Below are positions 30,992 through 40,126 of a stretch of 64,000 nt of DNA, piece by piece (the first letter of the stretch is position 1; the number at the start of each line of letters is the position of its first letter). The stretch spans positions 1 to 64,000 of the forward strand of contig JABWBO010000001.1 of assembly GCA_013360465.1 (NCBI GenBank). The letters run 5' to 3'. The stretch is from Anaerolineae bacterium (lineage in GTDB: Bacteria; Chloroflexota; Anaerolineae; Aggregatilineales; Phototrophicaceae). The notes under the pieces were generated by a model, which was given only the letters and a program-made list of their open reading frames with translations, had not been told where the DNA came from and made no database searches. Both the position numbers and the translations under genes were made by a program.

Positions 30992-31531
30992 ATGCCTCAA
31001 CGAAGACGAATTGTGACTCTCACCATCGAGACGGTGGCGCTGCTGTTGATCGCAGCCGCCGTCATGCTGATCGCAGCACTGCGGTCCGACACGCTGATTG
31101 TGAATTACGCCTGCGGATGGTTCTCCTGCACAGGTGGACTGCTGCCGCCGCTTAACGATCAGTTTGCGATTTTCGAGTTTATCCACCACTGGGCGATCAT
31201 CGTAAGCGTCATTACGCTGCCGGTGTTCATCCTGCTTGCTGCTTTGACAGTTCGGCGCGATGACGAAGCGGTCATGGCGGGTATTCGCAATACATCGCTG
31301 CTGATCTTCCTCCAGGCGCTTGCGGCGCTGGCGACGACCATCGTTTCTTTGCTATGGCAGGGTCCAGCGCTGCACTTCATGGTCATCTCTATGCTTCTGA
31401 TCGTTTCTATCGGCGTCACTGCCTGGGCGATGTTCAGCCCAAACCAGGACTATTCGCCGCCGCTGGTACTGGGGGCGCTGGTAGTCGTTTCCGCCATCCC
31501 GGCGGTGGCGTATATCGGCGTTTTCATCTAG
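30992..31531 (+). CDS. Half-size CtaA-like four-helix membrane protein
   Basis: 179 residues with four predicted transmembrane helices. It repeats the pattern of one CtaA half: after helix 1 a Cys pair (CGWFSC) and GGLLPP, then His residues at the start of helix 2 (FIHHWAIIV), and a further His at the start of helix 4 region (GPALHFMVISML). These match CWPLCNG...PP, LHRL and HLGTAML in the full CtaA just downstream. It could be an ancestral-type or degenerate heme-binding paralogue. Function is inferred; conservation is at motif level only. Confidence 0.6.
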   Translation: MPQRRRIVTLTIETVALLLIAAAVMLIAALRSDTLIVNYACGWFSCTGGLLPPLNDQFAIFEFIHHWAIIVSVITLPVFILLAALTVRRDDEAVMAGIRNTSLLIFLQALAALATTIVSLLWQGPALHFMVISMLLIVSIGVTAWAMFSPNQDYSPPLVLGALVVVSAIPAVAYIGVFI

Positions 31532-31571
31532 TCCGTTGCTCTCTGATTGTTAGGTGGGCGGGTTCACAGAC

Positions 31572-32510
31572 ATGCGAAGCAGGCTCTTTTTTGCGCTCGC
31601 GCTGACGACGGCGCTGCTGACAATTGGCTTGATTGTTTTCGGCGCAGTAGTGAGAGTCACTGACTCCGGGTTGGGCTGCGGTAATCAGTGGCCCCTGTGT
31701 AACGGTACGATCATCCCGCCGCTGGACAATCTGACGGCGTGGATTGAGTGGCTGCATCGCCTGTTCGCGATTCTGATCGGACTGCTCGGTCTCGTTACGC
31801 TTGTGGTCGCCATGCGCGCCTATCGCAAGCAGAACAGCAGGGTTTTGGCGGCGACGGTCGTGGCGGCGCTGCTCTTTGCCTTTCAGAGCGCCCTTGGCGC
31901 GCTGGTTGTTGTACTTGACCTGCCGCCTACGGCGGTTACGCTGCATTTGGGGACGGCAATGCTGCTCCTGGGCGCACTTCTGGTGGCGGCGGTGCTTTCA
32001 ACGTATAAGCCACGCCGAGTCTATGGGCGCAGCGCCTTCACGATGCTGGCATACATAACGACGGCGCTGTCTCTGGTCGTGATCCTGAGCGGGGCGCTGG
32101 TGCGAGGCAGCGGCGCAACGCTGGCATGTACAGACTGGCCCCTGTGTAACGGCGAGCTTCTCCCGTTCAGTCAAGGCGCGCTGGCAACCATCCACGTCCT
32201 GCACCGTCTGATTGTTGTGGCACTGGGGCTGTCACTCGTCTTTCTGCTGGCGGCTGCCCGGCGGTCCGCTGTGGATCGGCGGATGCAATCGCTCACGATC
32301 TTGGCGCTCGTGATGTATCTGGCGCAGGTTGGGGTAGGTGCGCTGTTCGTCCTCAGTGCAGCTGCGCCCCTGTGGGGGGCGGCACATGTCGGAATGGCAG
32401 CGGCAACCTGGGCGCTGCTGATCGTAGTCAGTACCTTCGAGAGTCTCAACACAGGTGAGTCGCGGCAGCAAACCGGATGGCAACAACAGTCAGAACCTCT
32501 TCGGAGTTGA
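31572..32510 (+). CDS. ctaA: Heme A synthase
   Basis: About 312 residues, eight transmembrane helices as two four-helix halves. Oxidises the C8 methyl of heme O to the formyl of heme A. Each half has a Cys pair (CGNQWPLCNG; CTDWPLCNG) and heme-ligand His residues (LHRLFAIL and HLGTAMLLL; LHRLIVVAL and AHVGMAAAT). ATG 31572 is taken as start; GTG 31554 is in frame and would add six residues. The 3' end overlaps ctaB by 34 bases. Confidence 0.92.
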   Translation: MRSRLFFALALTTALLTIGLIVFGAVVRVTDSGLGCGNQWPLCNGTIIPPLDNLTAWIEWLHRLFAILIGLLGLVTLVVAMRAYRKQNSRVLAATVVAALLFAFQSALGALVVVLDLPPTAVTLHLGTAMLLLGALLVAAVLSTYKPRRVYGRSAFTMLAYITTALSLVVILSGALVRGSGATLACTDWPLCNGELLPFSQGALATIHVLHRLIVVALGLSLVFLLAAARRSAVDRRMQSLTILALVMYLAQVGVGALFVLSAAAPLWGAAHVGMAAATWALLIVVSTFESLNTGESRQQTGWQQQSEPLRS

Positions 32511-33379
32511 TCAAGCTCACGCCTCGACAGATCGTTGGCGCGTACCTCGAACTCACCAAACTGAGGATCGTCACGCTGCTGCTGTTCACGACCATTACCG
32601 CGATGGTTGTTGCTGCGGATGGCGTGCCGCCGCTGCATCTCCTGCTGCCGACGATTCTCGGCGGAGCGCTTGCGTCTGGCGGCGCAAGCGTGATCAACCA
32701 GTATTATGACCGGGATATGGACGCAATCATGATGCGCACTGCGCGGCGTCCGATCCCGTCTGGCAGAGTGAAACCGCTCTCTGCGCTGATCTACGGCGTC
32801 GTACTGGTAGTGCTGTCCGTCGTCGTGCTTGGCGTATTGGTCAACTGGCTGGCGGCACTTCTGGCGCTGGGCGGCGCGGTCTACTATGTCGTCATCTACA
32901 CGATGGTGCTGAAGCGCAATACCGTCCTGAACATCCTGATCGGCGGTGGCGCCGGGGCGATGCCGGTGCTGGTCGGCTGGTCCGCTGTCACCGGAGATCT
33001 TTCGACCCCGGCGTGGCTGCTTTTTGCCATCGTATTTCTTTGGACACCGCCGCATAGTTGGGCGCTGGCGCTTCTGGTGAATCAGGATTACACGCGCGCC
33101 AATGTGCCGATGATGCCCGTCGCCAAAGGCGAAGATGCCACCCGCAGCCAGATCATCATCTACTCGGTGATCCTGCTGGCAGTGAGCATGGTCCCGTTCC
33201 AGACGTTTAGCTGGATCTATCTGGTGGCGGCGTTTACCCTGGGGCTGCGCCTGGTGTCGATGGCAGTGATGCTGAAGCGGGATCGCTCTCTGATGGCGGC
33301 TCGCGCTACCTACAAGTATTCGACCGCCTACCTCGCCTTTCTGTTTCTGGCGATGATGATGGATCGCATTCTTCTGTAG
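32477..33379 (+). CDS. ctaB: Heme O synthase (protoheme IX farnesyltransferase)
   Basis: 300 residues, a UbiA-superfamily prenyltransferase with about eight or nine helices. Adds the farnesyl chain to heme B, the step before CtaA. The prenyl-diphosphate-binding motif is NQYYDRDMDAIMMRTARRP, with SGRVKP after it, and the second Asp-rich loop reads VNQDYTRANVPMMPVAKG. ATG lies inside the end of ctaA. Confidence 0.95.
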   Translation: MATTVRTSSELIKLTPRQIVGAYLELTKLRIVTLLLFTTITAMVVAADGVPPLHLLLPTILGGALASGGASVINQYYDRDMDAIMMRTARRPIPSGRVKPLSALIYGVVLVVLSVVVLGVLVNWLAALLALGGAVYYVVIYTMVLKRNTVLNILIGGGAGAMPVLVGWSAVTGDLSTPAWLLFAIVFLWTPPHSWALALLVNQDYTRANVPMMPVAKGEDATRSQIIIYSVILLAVSMVPFQTFSWIYLVAAFTLGLRLVSMAVMLKRDRSLMAARATYKYSTAYLAFLFLAMMMDRILL

Positions 33380-33428
33380 ATGGAAGACAGGAATACATCG
33401 CCGTTTCTGATAAGGATTCGACGTAACC

Positions 33429-33896
33429 ATGCAGAACCCTAAACCCGTCGCGGTGACCGCTCCGGTGATCATCGCGGTTGTCCTGCTGCTCACCGCCGCT
33501 GTTGCCTTCTTCGTTACGCTGCTTATCTTCAGCCCTTCGAATCCTACGGAACAGGCGACCAACCGGCTGGCGGACGACTATGCCGCAGTGACCGATCGTC
33601 TGCTGGCGATAGGGGATGCCTCGCGGGCAGAGCCGCTGCTGGAAAAGTACGCCTGTGCTGCCTGTCACCTCCTGGGCGGCGAGCGAGTCGCCCCGCCCTG
33701 GGAAGAGGTGCCAGGCGTCGCCGCCGACCGCCGACCGCCGCTGACCGCCGCCGAATACGTGTATGAGTCGATCATTCACCCCGGGGCGTATCTGGTCGAA
33801 GGCTACCCCCCGTCGATGCCGCAGGATTATGCCAGCCGCATGAGCGAGCAAGAGATCGCCGATGTGCTGGCATACCTGCTCCACAGCGAGCCTTGA
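33429..33896 (+). CDS. Membrane-anchored monoheme cytochrome c
   Basis: 155 residues. One N-terminal transmembrane segment (about 10-36) anchors an extracytoplasmic class I cytochrome c domain. The heme motif is CAACH (about 76-80), and the sixth ligand Met is probably in YPPSMPQDY. The C-terminal helix is EQEIADVLAYLLHSE. It probably carries electrons to the terminal oxidase served by ctaA/ctaB. A run of CCG-rich triplets near 33720-33755 encodes a short Arg/Pro stretch. Confidence 0.88.
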   Translation: MQNPKPVAVTAPVIIAVVLLLTAAVAFFVTLLIFSPSNPTEQATNRLADDYAAVTDRLLAIGDASRAEPLLEKYACAACHLLGGERVAPPWEEVPGVAADRRPPLTAAEYVYESIIHPGAYLVEGYPPSMPQDYASRMSEQEIADVLAYLLHSEP

Positions 33897-33899
33897 ACG

Positions 33900-35621
33900 A
33901 TGCCTCTGGACGTATTTGCCCTGTCGGCGCTCGTCGATGAGTTTCTGGACGTGCTGGTCGGTGGGCGCGTCCAGGATTCAGTCTGTATCGACTCGGACAC
34001 CCTTGGACTGGAAATCTACGCCAACCACCGGCGGCAGTATCTGCTGCTTTCGGCGGATGCACAGCGCCCGCGCGTACATCTGGTCGGCGATAAACTTCGG
34101 CGCGGTCTGGAACGACCCACCCCGCTCGGTCTGTTGATTCGCAGTCAGGTCGAAGGCGGCAAGATCGCTCACGTCAGCCAACCTCCCTGGGAACGGGTGC
34201 TGCAATTCGACATCGACGGTCCTGAGGGGCTGGTCTCGCTGATCATCGAGCCGATGGAACGGCGGAGCAACGTGCTGCTCGTCAAGGGCGGGATAATCCT
34301 CGACTGCGTTCGCCGCGTTGGACCCGAAGACAATCGTGTCCGGCTCAGCCTGCCGGCGCATCAGTATGTGCCGCCTCCGCCGCAGACCGGCAAGATCAGC
34401 CCGTTCATGCTGGTCCAGGATGAACTGAACAGCCTGTTCGAGCAGGCTCGGCAAGAGGCTCCGTCCAAACGAAAGGCGCACCAGGTCCTGACCTCTGGAC
34501 TGCTGGGCATCAGTCCGCTGCTGGCGAAGGAGATCCTCTACTGCGCCGCCGGAGACTCGAACGCAGACATTCGGAATGTGGATACTGAAGCCCTGATGCG
34601 GGCGCTTGTGCAGGTGATGGATCCGCTGAAGCGGCGGCAATGGACCCCCGGCGTCGTTGAAGAAGACGGCGTCACTACCGATTTCAGCGCTTATCATCTG
34701 ACGTGGCAGCCCGGCTGGCACACGGTCGGTTCGATCAATGAGGCGATGGCGATGTTCTTCGGCGCCCCGGTGGGCGAAGAGGCTTACGAAGCGGCAAAGC
34801 TGCCGGTCCGTGAGGCGATTCGTGCTGCGCATCTGCGCCTGGAGACCAAGCTGGCGTCATTGCGGCGCTCGCTTACCGACGATGCCGAGCGCGAGACTCT
34901 GCGACAAAGCGGCGAACTGATCCTGGCTTACCAATACGCTATCCGACCAGGACAGGCGGAACTGCGCGCGCCATACGAGGTCGAGGCATCCGATCTGGTG
35001 ATCGCTCTTGAGCCGTCCTTGACGCCGGTGGAGAATGCGCTGCGCTACTTCGAACGCTACAGCCGGGCGAAACGGGCGCTCGAAGATATCCCAGGATTGA
35101 TCGCCGAAGTCGAAAGTGAGATCGCCTATCTCCAACAGATGGCGGCAGATATCGATCTGGCGGCGAGCTGGCCCGACATCGAAGAAGTCCAGACGAACCT
35201 GCACGCCAGCGGTTACTGGCAGGGCAGACCGATTCGCCGCACAGGATCAAAGACCGCACCGCTTCGAGTCGTCACGCCTGATGGCTTCATCATCTGGATC
35301 GGGCGGAACAGCCGACAGAACGAGCAGGTCACATTTGACAAAGGGGGACCTGTCGATCTGTGGCTGCACGCGCGGGGAGTGGCTGGCGCGCACGTGATCG
35401 TCAAGAACGATGGACGGCGCATCCCGGACGCGGTGTTGGAGACAGCGGCTTCGCTGGCTGCCTACTACAGCGCGGGTCGGCAGGAAGGCAAGGTGATGGT
35501 CGATGTCACCGAGCGCCGCCATGTGCGCAAGATCAAGGGGGGACGCCCTGGTATGGTCACCTACCGGAATGAAGTGACGCGGACGGCGTCGCCCCGTCCC
35601 GCTTCCGATTTCGTGCGCTAA
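33900..35621 (+). CDS. rqcH: NFACT-family ribosome quality control protein RqcH
   Basis: 573 residues. N-terminal NFACT-N (FbpA-like) domain, a helix-hairpin-helix region near 200, a long coiled-coil region (about 300-425), and the C-terminal NFACT-R domain with GFIIWIGRNSRQNEQVTF, DLWLHARGVAGAHVIVK and RRHVRKIKGGRPGMVTY. In Bacillus RqcH adds C-terminal alanine tails to stalled peptides on 50S subunits. Starts three bases after the cytochrome gene, but a functional link is unlikely. Confidence 0.9.
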   Translation: MPLDVFALSALVDEFLDVLVGGRVQDSVCIDSDTLGLEIYANHRRQYLLLSADAQRPRVHLVGDKLRRGLERPTPLGLLIRSQVEGGKIAHVSQPPWERVLQFDIDGPEGLVSLIIEPMERRSNVLLVKGGIILDCVRRVGPEDNRVRLSLPAHQYVPPPPQTGKISPFMLVQDELNSLFEQARQEAPSKRKAHQVLTSGLLGISPLLAKEILYCAAGDSNADIRNVDTEALMRALVQVMDPLKRRQWTPGVVEEDGVTTDFSAYHLTWQPGWHTVGSINEAMAMFFGAPVGEEAYEAAKLPVREAIRAAHLRLETKLASLRRSLTDDAERETLRQSGELILAYQYAIRPGQAELRAPYEVEASDLVIALEPSLTPVENALRYFERYSRAKRALEDIPGLIAEVESEIAYLQQMAADIDLAASWPDIEEVQTNLHASGYWQGRPIRRTGSKTAPLRVVTPDGFIIWIGRNSRQNEQVTFDKGGPVDLWLHARGVAGAHVIVKNDGRRIPDAVLETAASLAAYYSAGRQEGKVMVDVTERRHVRKIKGGRPGMVTYRNEVTRTASPRPASDFVR

Positions 35622-35646
35622 GCGAAAAGATGGAGTGTAAAGTACG

Positions 35647-36453
35647 ATGGCAGATCAACCGCTCACCCCCCCATTTGGCAAGAAAGTCCGCCTCGAAGAT
35701 TATGATCCGAGCTTCACCAACGGAATGAGCAAGGATGATGCCAAAGCGCGCGAAAAGAAGTTGGAAGCGCGCATGGGCGAGCTTCAGGAGATGCTCTATG
35801 CCCAGGGGACGCAGTCGCTCCTGGTCGTGCTTCAGGCGATGGATGCTGGCGGGAAGGACGGGGCTATCAAACACGTCTTCGACGCGGTGAACCCCCAGGG
35901 TGTTCGCGTAACTTCCTTCAAGCAGCCCACCCCAGAGGAACTTGCCCACGACTTCCTGTGGCGGGTGCATCCACATGTGCCGCCGAAGGGATACATCGGT
36001 ATCTTTAATCGCAGCCACTATGAGGATGTCCTGGTCGTGCGCGTCAACCAGCTCGTGCCGCAGGATGTTTGGGAGCAGCGCTACGACCACATCAACGCTT
36101 TTGAGCGCCTGGTTGTCGAACGGGGCACGCGCGTCCTGAAGTTTTTTCTGCACATCTCGCGTGATGAGCAGAAGCGGCGTTTTCAGGAACGTCTCGACGA
36201 TCCCAGCAAACAGTGGAAATTCTCGACGGGCGATCTGCCGGTTCGTGAAAAGTGGGACGATTATATGAAGGCGTACGAGGCGGTGCTGACACGCTGCCAC
36301 ACCGAGGCTGCCCCCTGGCACATCATCGCTGCCAACAAGAAGTGGTATCGCGATCTGGTGATCACCCAATCGATAGTTCAGGCGCTCGAGGCGATGGACG
36401 TGCGCTACCCGGACCCAGAACCCGGACTGGAGTCGGTCGTCATTCCCGATTAG
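35647..36453 (+). CDS. ppk2: Polyphosphate kinase 2 family protein
   Basis: 268 residues. Transfers phosphate between polyphosphate and nucleotides. The Walker A region is LQAMDAGGKDGAIKHVFDAVNPQGV; a Walker B-like region is IGIFNRSHYEDVLVVRV, and the lid follows (FFLHISRDEQKRRFQERL). The layout without duplicated domains fits the short PPK2 classes acting on AMP and/or ADP; class assignment is inference. Convergent with the glycosyltransferase gene, 14-base 3' overlap. Confidence 0.93.
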   Translation: MADQPLTPPFGKKVRLEDYDPSFTNGMSKDDAKAREKKLEARMGELQEMLYAQGTQSLLVVLQAMDAGGKDGAIKHVFDAVNPQGVRVTSFKQPTPEELAHDFLWRVHPHVPPKGYIGIFNRSHYEDVLVVRVNQLVPQDVWEQRYDHINAFERLVVERGTRVLKFFLHISRDEQKRRFQERLDDPSKQWKFSTGDLPVREKWDDYMKAYEAVLTRCHTEAAPWHIIAANKKWYRDLVITQSIVQALEAMDVRYPDPEPGLESVVIPD

Positions 36454-37666
36454 TCGAGTCGCCGTATGCGGTTGCAGCGAGTACGCGGCGCGCGTTTTCC
36501 AGAACATCGGCTACACTGATGTCATGCACGCAGGGATGATTGGCGAAATCATCACCGGACCAATCCAGGACGCGGCAGGGACGGCAGGCTATTGTCGAAA
36601 CGACAATACGGTGTGAGGCAGGGACGCCCCAGGGGCGAAACTCGTCCGGGTCGGCAGCGCCGAAAAGTGTCACCGTCGGCGCTCCGACCGCCGCCGCCAG
36701 ATGGAGCGGTCCGCTGTCCGAACCCATGACCAGGCGCGCGTCGGCGAGCAGCGCCGCCAGACGCGGCAGGTCGGTTGCCCCTGTCAGGTTAACCGGTGAT
36801 ATTTTCATGCGGGCGGCGATCTGTTCCGCCAGCGCTGATTCGTGAAGGCTTCCGGTCAGGATGATGCTTCCTTCGAGATCGCCGCGCAGCGCATCTGCCG
36901 TTCTCGCCCACTTCTCTGGATTCCAGTTCTTGATAGCTGCACCCGAACCGACGTGAATCACAGTATATGGCGCGTTCAAGTCAGCCCCGCTGTGACGGAG
37001 CAGATCGCGAACAGCGAGTCTTGATGCCTCATCGACGGGATAGTTCAAGGCGACCTTGGGCAGATGACTCTGATCGGCATCGACGAGACGCAGATTCGCG
37101 GCGACAGCGTGCATCGGCTGATAAGGGAGAGCATCCGTCAGAAAACGCCCTGTGTCACCGAAATCGTAACCGATCCGCTGAGGGACGCCCGCCAGGAAGG
37201 CGACCAGCGCAGCCCACCAGTGGTCGCGGCGCAGCACGTAAGCGCGGTTGTAGCCGATGCGGCGGAGCCGCTGTGCGGTCTGCGCTGCCAGAAGGTAGGG
37301 AGCTGCCAGACTGCCGCCTTCGGCGCGCGTAAAGCCGGGGAAGGGCAGAGTCAGAATCAGGTCGATTTCCTTGATCGGGGCAAGGGTGTCTGCCGACCAG
37401 GGACCGAGCAAGGCATGAATCTCTGCCGAGGGATAGATGGCTCGCAGCCGGCGCAGCGCGGGCAGAGTCAGCAAAACGTCGCCGAGGTGATCTGGACGAA
37501 TCACCAGAATGCGCTCATCCGGGGAAGCCCCGCCGCGCGGTGGCGGGGGGATGGGCAGCCGGGCAACGGCGCGCAGCCCGGTGCTGCGAATCTGCTCCAT
37601 GAGCGAGGGCGTATGAAACGCCTCCGCCATGCGCAGGTTGCGGTGCGCCAGCGTTTCCTTATCCAA
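36440..37666 (-). CDS. Glycosyltransferase family 9 (heptosyltransferase-like)
   Basis: 408 residues. N-terminal Rossmann domain with ILVIRPDHLGDVLLTLPALRRLRAIYP, C-terminal domain with DTVIHVGSGA-like donor site (YTVIHVGSGAAIKNWNPEKW) and the family ending MGSDSGPLHLAAAVGAPTVTLFGAADPDEF. GT9 enzymes transfer heptose in LPS of diderms, but related proteins occur in other bacteria; the sugar here is unknown. Third gene of a glycosyltransferase operon; its start overlaps the preceding gene by eight bases. Confidence 0.88.
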   Translation of the reverse strand: MDKETLAHRNLRMAEAFHTPSLMEQIRSTGLRAVARLPIPPPPRGGASPDERILVIRPDHLGDVLLTLPALRRLRAIYPSAEIHALLGPWSADTLAPIKEIDLILTLPFPGFTRAEGGSLAAPYLLAAQTAQRLRRIGYNRAYVLRRDHWWAALVAFLAGVPQRIGYDFGDTGRFLTDALPYQPMHAVAANLRLVDADQSHLPKVALNYPVDEASRLAVRDLLRHSGADLNAPYTVIHVGSGAAIKNWNPEKWARTADALRGDLEGSIILTGSLHESALAEQIAARMKISPVNLTGATDLPRLAALLADARLVMGSDSGPLHLAAAVGAPTVTLFGAADPDEFRPWGVPASHRIVVSTIACRPCRVLDWSGDDFANHPCVHDISVADVLENARRVLAATAYGDSTNRE

Positions 37667-38885
37667 CGCCTAACCCTGCGTAGATCTGCCTGAGTCTTGG
37701 AGCCAGGATCGACCAATCGTAGCGCTCACAGGCATAGCGGCGGGCGGCGGCGCTCAATCGCTGGCGTGCCTCGCTGTCGCCGATCAGCCGATTGACTGCG
37801 GAGGAGAAACCCTGCGCGGTGTCGGCGACGATCAGCGCATCGCGCACGGCATCTTCCAGACCGGAGATCGCCACCGTGGTCGCCACAATCGCGCAACCAG
37901 CCGCCATCGCTTCCAGAATCTTCAGGCGCGTGCCGCTGCCCATGCGCAGCGGTGCGACAAATACGGTCGCGTGGTGGAGAAACGGTTTAACGCTCTCGAC
38001 CCATCCTGTGAAGGCAATGCTGGGGTTCGATTGCTGAAGTACGAGCAGTTTGCCTTGAACTGCCTGACCGACCACGTAGAGCTTCGCATCGTCGTTCTGC
38101 GCCAGGATGTCGCCGAAGATAGACTCGGCAAACCACTGGATGGCATCGACATTCGGACGGTAGTCCATCTTGCCGGTGAACACCAGCGGGATGCCGCTGA
38201 GTTCGAGATGATTTCCCCGCGCTGTATAGTCGTCGGCGAAAATCCCGTTCGGGAGCGTATGGATAGGAGTCGGTGTTCCCAGGCTGGATAGATGCTCGGC
38301 ATCGTCCTGAGAGACGGCGATCACAGCGTCGGCACGTTCGCAGACTGCGCGCTCGAAATGGGTGATGCGTTTCGCCTGAGTCCGCGAATAGAGCGCCGCC
38401 GGGAGCCGCCATAGAGACAGGCTTTCGACGCGCGCCATGCTGCGCTGCAAGGCGAATTCGGCGTTGTGAGCGTCGTAGACGATGCGGGCGTTCGGCTGAA
38501 GCCTGCGGACAATCGGCGCGTATGCAGCGGTCTCCAATCCTTCGAACTGCACGAGATCAAAGGACCGAGTTTGCAGAAGACTGGTCAGGCAACGCACGAA
38601 TTCCACAGAGTGCAGCCGGCGCGCCAGGTCTGGTTCGCGGGTCAGCAGCAAATCATGCAACCGCTGCGGCATCGAGCGAGGCGGAGCGGGGATGTAAATG
38701 ACCTGCTCGCACAGGTCCGCCAGGCGCGCTGGCGCAGCGGCTGGCATTGAATCGCTTTCGCTGAACGTGAGCAGCGTGACCTGTGCGCCAAACGACTTCA
38801 GACAGTGGAGAAGCCCAAGATTCCGCAGCGCTGCGCCCTGCTGGGCGGGAAATGGAGGATGGGGTGTGATGATCAGTGTGCGCAT
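37659..38885 (-). CDS. Glycosyltransferase, GT4-like, GT-B fold
   Basis: 408 residues. Starts TLIITPHPPFPAQQGAALRNLGLLHCLKSFGAQV, typical of a GT4-type acceptor domain; the donor domain has VFTGKMDYRPNVDAIQWF and RLKILEAMAAGCAIVATTVAISGLE with the conserved Glu. A cytosolic or peripheral membrane enzyme for a surface glycan is likely. Middle gene of the three-gene operon. Confidence 0.87.
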   Translation of the reverse strand: MRTLIITPHPPFPAQQGAALRNLGLLHCLKSFGAQVTLLTFSESDSMPAAAPARLADLCEQVIYIPAPPRSMPQRLHDLLLTREPDLARRLHSVEFVRCLTSLLQTRSFDLVQFEGLETAAYAPIVRRLQPNARIVYDAHNAEFALQRSMARVESLSLWRLPAALYSRTQAKRITHFERAVCERADAVIAVSQDDAEHLSSLGTPTPIHTLPNGIFADDYTARGNHLELSGIPLVFTGKMDYRPNVDAIQWFAESIFGDILAQNDDAKLYVVGQAVQGKLLVLQQSNPSIAFTGWVESVKPFLHHATVFVAPLRMGSGTRLKILEAMAAGCAIVATTVAISGLEDAVRDALIVADTAQGFSSAVNRLIGDSEARQRLSAAARRYACERYDWSILAPRLRQIYAGLGVG

Positions 38886-38897
38886 TTTCCATCAGTT

Positions 38898-39998
38898 TCA
38901 GGCAAACATCTCGTAGGCGGATAAGGCAGTTCTGGTCACCTGATCCCAGGTGAAAATCCTGGCGCGTTCCAAGCCTTTGCGTTCTTGTTCGGTTCGCCAG
39001 GCAGAGTCCTGCCATGCCCGGCGCATCGCCTCGGCGATGGCTGCTTCGTCTTCCGGGTGAACCAGGACGCCGACATCACCGACAACTTCCGGGAGCGCGG
39101 AACGGTCGCTTACGATGGGCATTGTACCGCACGCCATCGCTTCTAAGGCGGGCAAGCCAAAACCCTCGTAGAACGAGGGCATCAGCAGCGCCACCGCTCC
39201 ACCGTACAGCGCCGGCAGCGCTTCCTGGGGGATGCCATAGCGCCAGAGGATGCGGTCGGGCAGTTGGAGCGCGTCAACTGCCCGCTGAGTCTCCTCGAAA
39301 TTCCAGCCTGCCGTGCCCGCCAGCACGAGCGGCGGCGCGCCTGGCTGCGCATCTATCAGGCGCTTGTAGGCGCAGGCAAGCCCAAGGATATTCTTGCGCG
39401 GTTCGAATGTGCCGACGAAAAGAAAGTAGGTTTCCGGCAGTTCGAGGGCGCTCCGTCCTGCCGCGGCTGCGGCTGAGGTGAGCGGCTTGAAAGACTCGTC
39501 AGCCGCCAGCAGATGGACCGTAATCTTGTCCGGGGAAACTCCCAGCATGGCAATAATATCCTGCTTGCTGGCTTCGCTGATCGTCAGGATGTGATCGGCA
39601 TGATCAACCGCATAGACGATCTGGTCGGCATAGTAGCGGCGGCTCTCGTCCGTCAGAAACCGAGGATAGTGCAGAAACGCCAGGTCGTGGACGCTGATGA
39701 CATGATGATTCGCGCCCCGCAGCGGCGGGATGAAGTCCGTCGTGTGAAAAAGGTCCAGACGGTGGGGTATAAGCTCCGCGCTGAGGGCAATACGCTCCAG
39801 GCGATGGTGACAGGGTGTCCACAACTGCGCGTGCCTGATGCGCCCGCGAACGACGGGATGATCGGCTTTGCGGCTGTAGAAGAATGTGAATCGATGGGCG
39901 GTATCGAGGGACTCTAACCCGGCGGTGAGCCGCTCAATGTACAGACTGATGCCGCCCCGGCGATAGTAGGTCAGACGTGCGTCGATGCCGATGTGCAT
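38898..39998 (-). CDS. Glycosyltransferase, GT4 family
   Basis: 366 residues. The N-terminus MHIGIDARLTYYRRGGISLYIERL, the central TISEASKQDIIAML, the donor-site start FLFVGTFEPRKNILGL and the motif PSFYEGFGLPALEAMACGTMPIVSDRSALPEV show a typical GT4 enzyme of surface polysaccharide synthesis. The frame is open to 40073, but ATG 39998 matches the family start. The promoter lies only about ten bases before this ATG, so the message may be nearly leaderless. Confidence 0.9.
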   Translation of the reverse strand: MHIGIDARLTYYRRGGISLYIERLTAGLESLDTAHRFTFFYSRKADHPVVRGRIRHAQLWTPCHHRLERIALSAELIPHRLDLFHTTDFIPPLRGANHHVISVHDLAFLHYPRFLTDESRRYYADQIVYAVDHADHILTISEASKQDIIAMLGVSPDKITVHLLAADESFKPLTSAAAAAGRSALELPETYFLFVGTFEPRKNILGLACAYKRLIDAQPGAPPLVLAGTAGWNFEETQRAVDALQLPDRILWRYGIPQEALPALYGGAVALLMPSFYEGFGLPALEAMACGTMPIVSDRSALPEVVGDVGVLVHPEDEAAIAEAMRRAWQDSAWRTEQERKGLERARIFTWDQVTRTALSAYEMFA

Positions 39999-40007
39999 GA
40001 TGTGCGC

Positions 40008-40036
40008 AGTATAGACTGCACGAAACGGTCTGTCGA
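40008..40036 (-). promoter_or_regulatory. Candidate promoter of the glycosyltransferase operon
   Basis: Minus strand: TCGACA (40036-40031), 17-base spacer, TATACT (40013-40008). Expected transcription start near 40001, two to four bases before the ATG at 39998. Confidence 0.6.
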
Positions 40037-40061
40037 GACAAGGTTGCCTGCGATTGAAACG

Positions 40062-40091
40062 CCGCCGCCCCATGTCTTGATGGGGCGGCGG
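40062..40091 (-). terminator. Hairpin at the end of gltB
   Basis: CCGCCGCCCCAT (40062-40073) pairs perfectly with ATGGGGCGGCGG (40080-40091), loop of six bases. On the minus strand it lies 36 bases past the gltB stop and is followed by GTTTC rather than a clean T-run, so it may be a weak intrinsic terminator or a stabilising 3' hairpin. Confidence 0.65.
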
Positions 40092-40126
40092 ACATCATCA
40101 CTGTTCAGCGAATGCCAGATGTGCGA

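Noticed and set aside
32171-33562. Long minus-strand open frame opposite ctaB
   Set aside because: It mirrors the ctaA-ctaB-cytochrome genes, which have clear motifs; its protein is His/Arg/Gln-rich with no domain.
33715-33760. Microsatellite-like CCG-rich stretch
   Set aside because: It is short, imperfect and fully inside the cytochrome c coding sequence.
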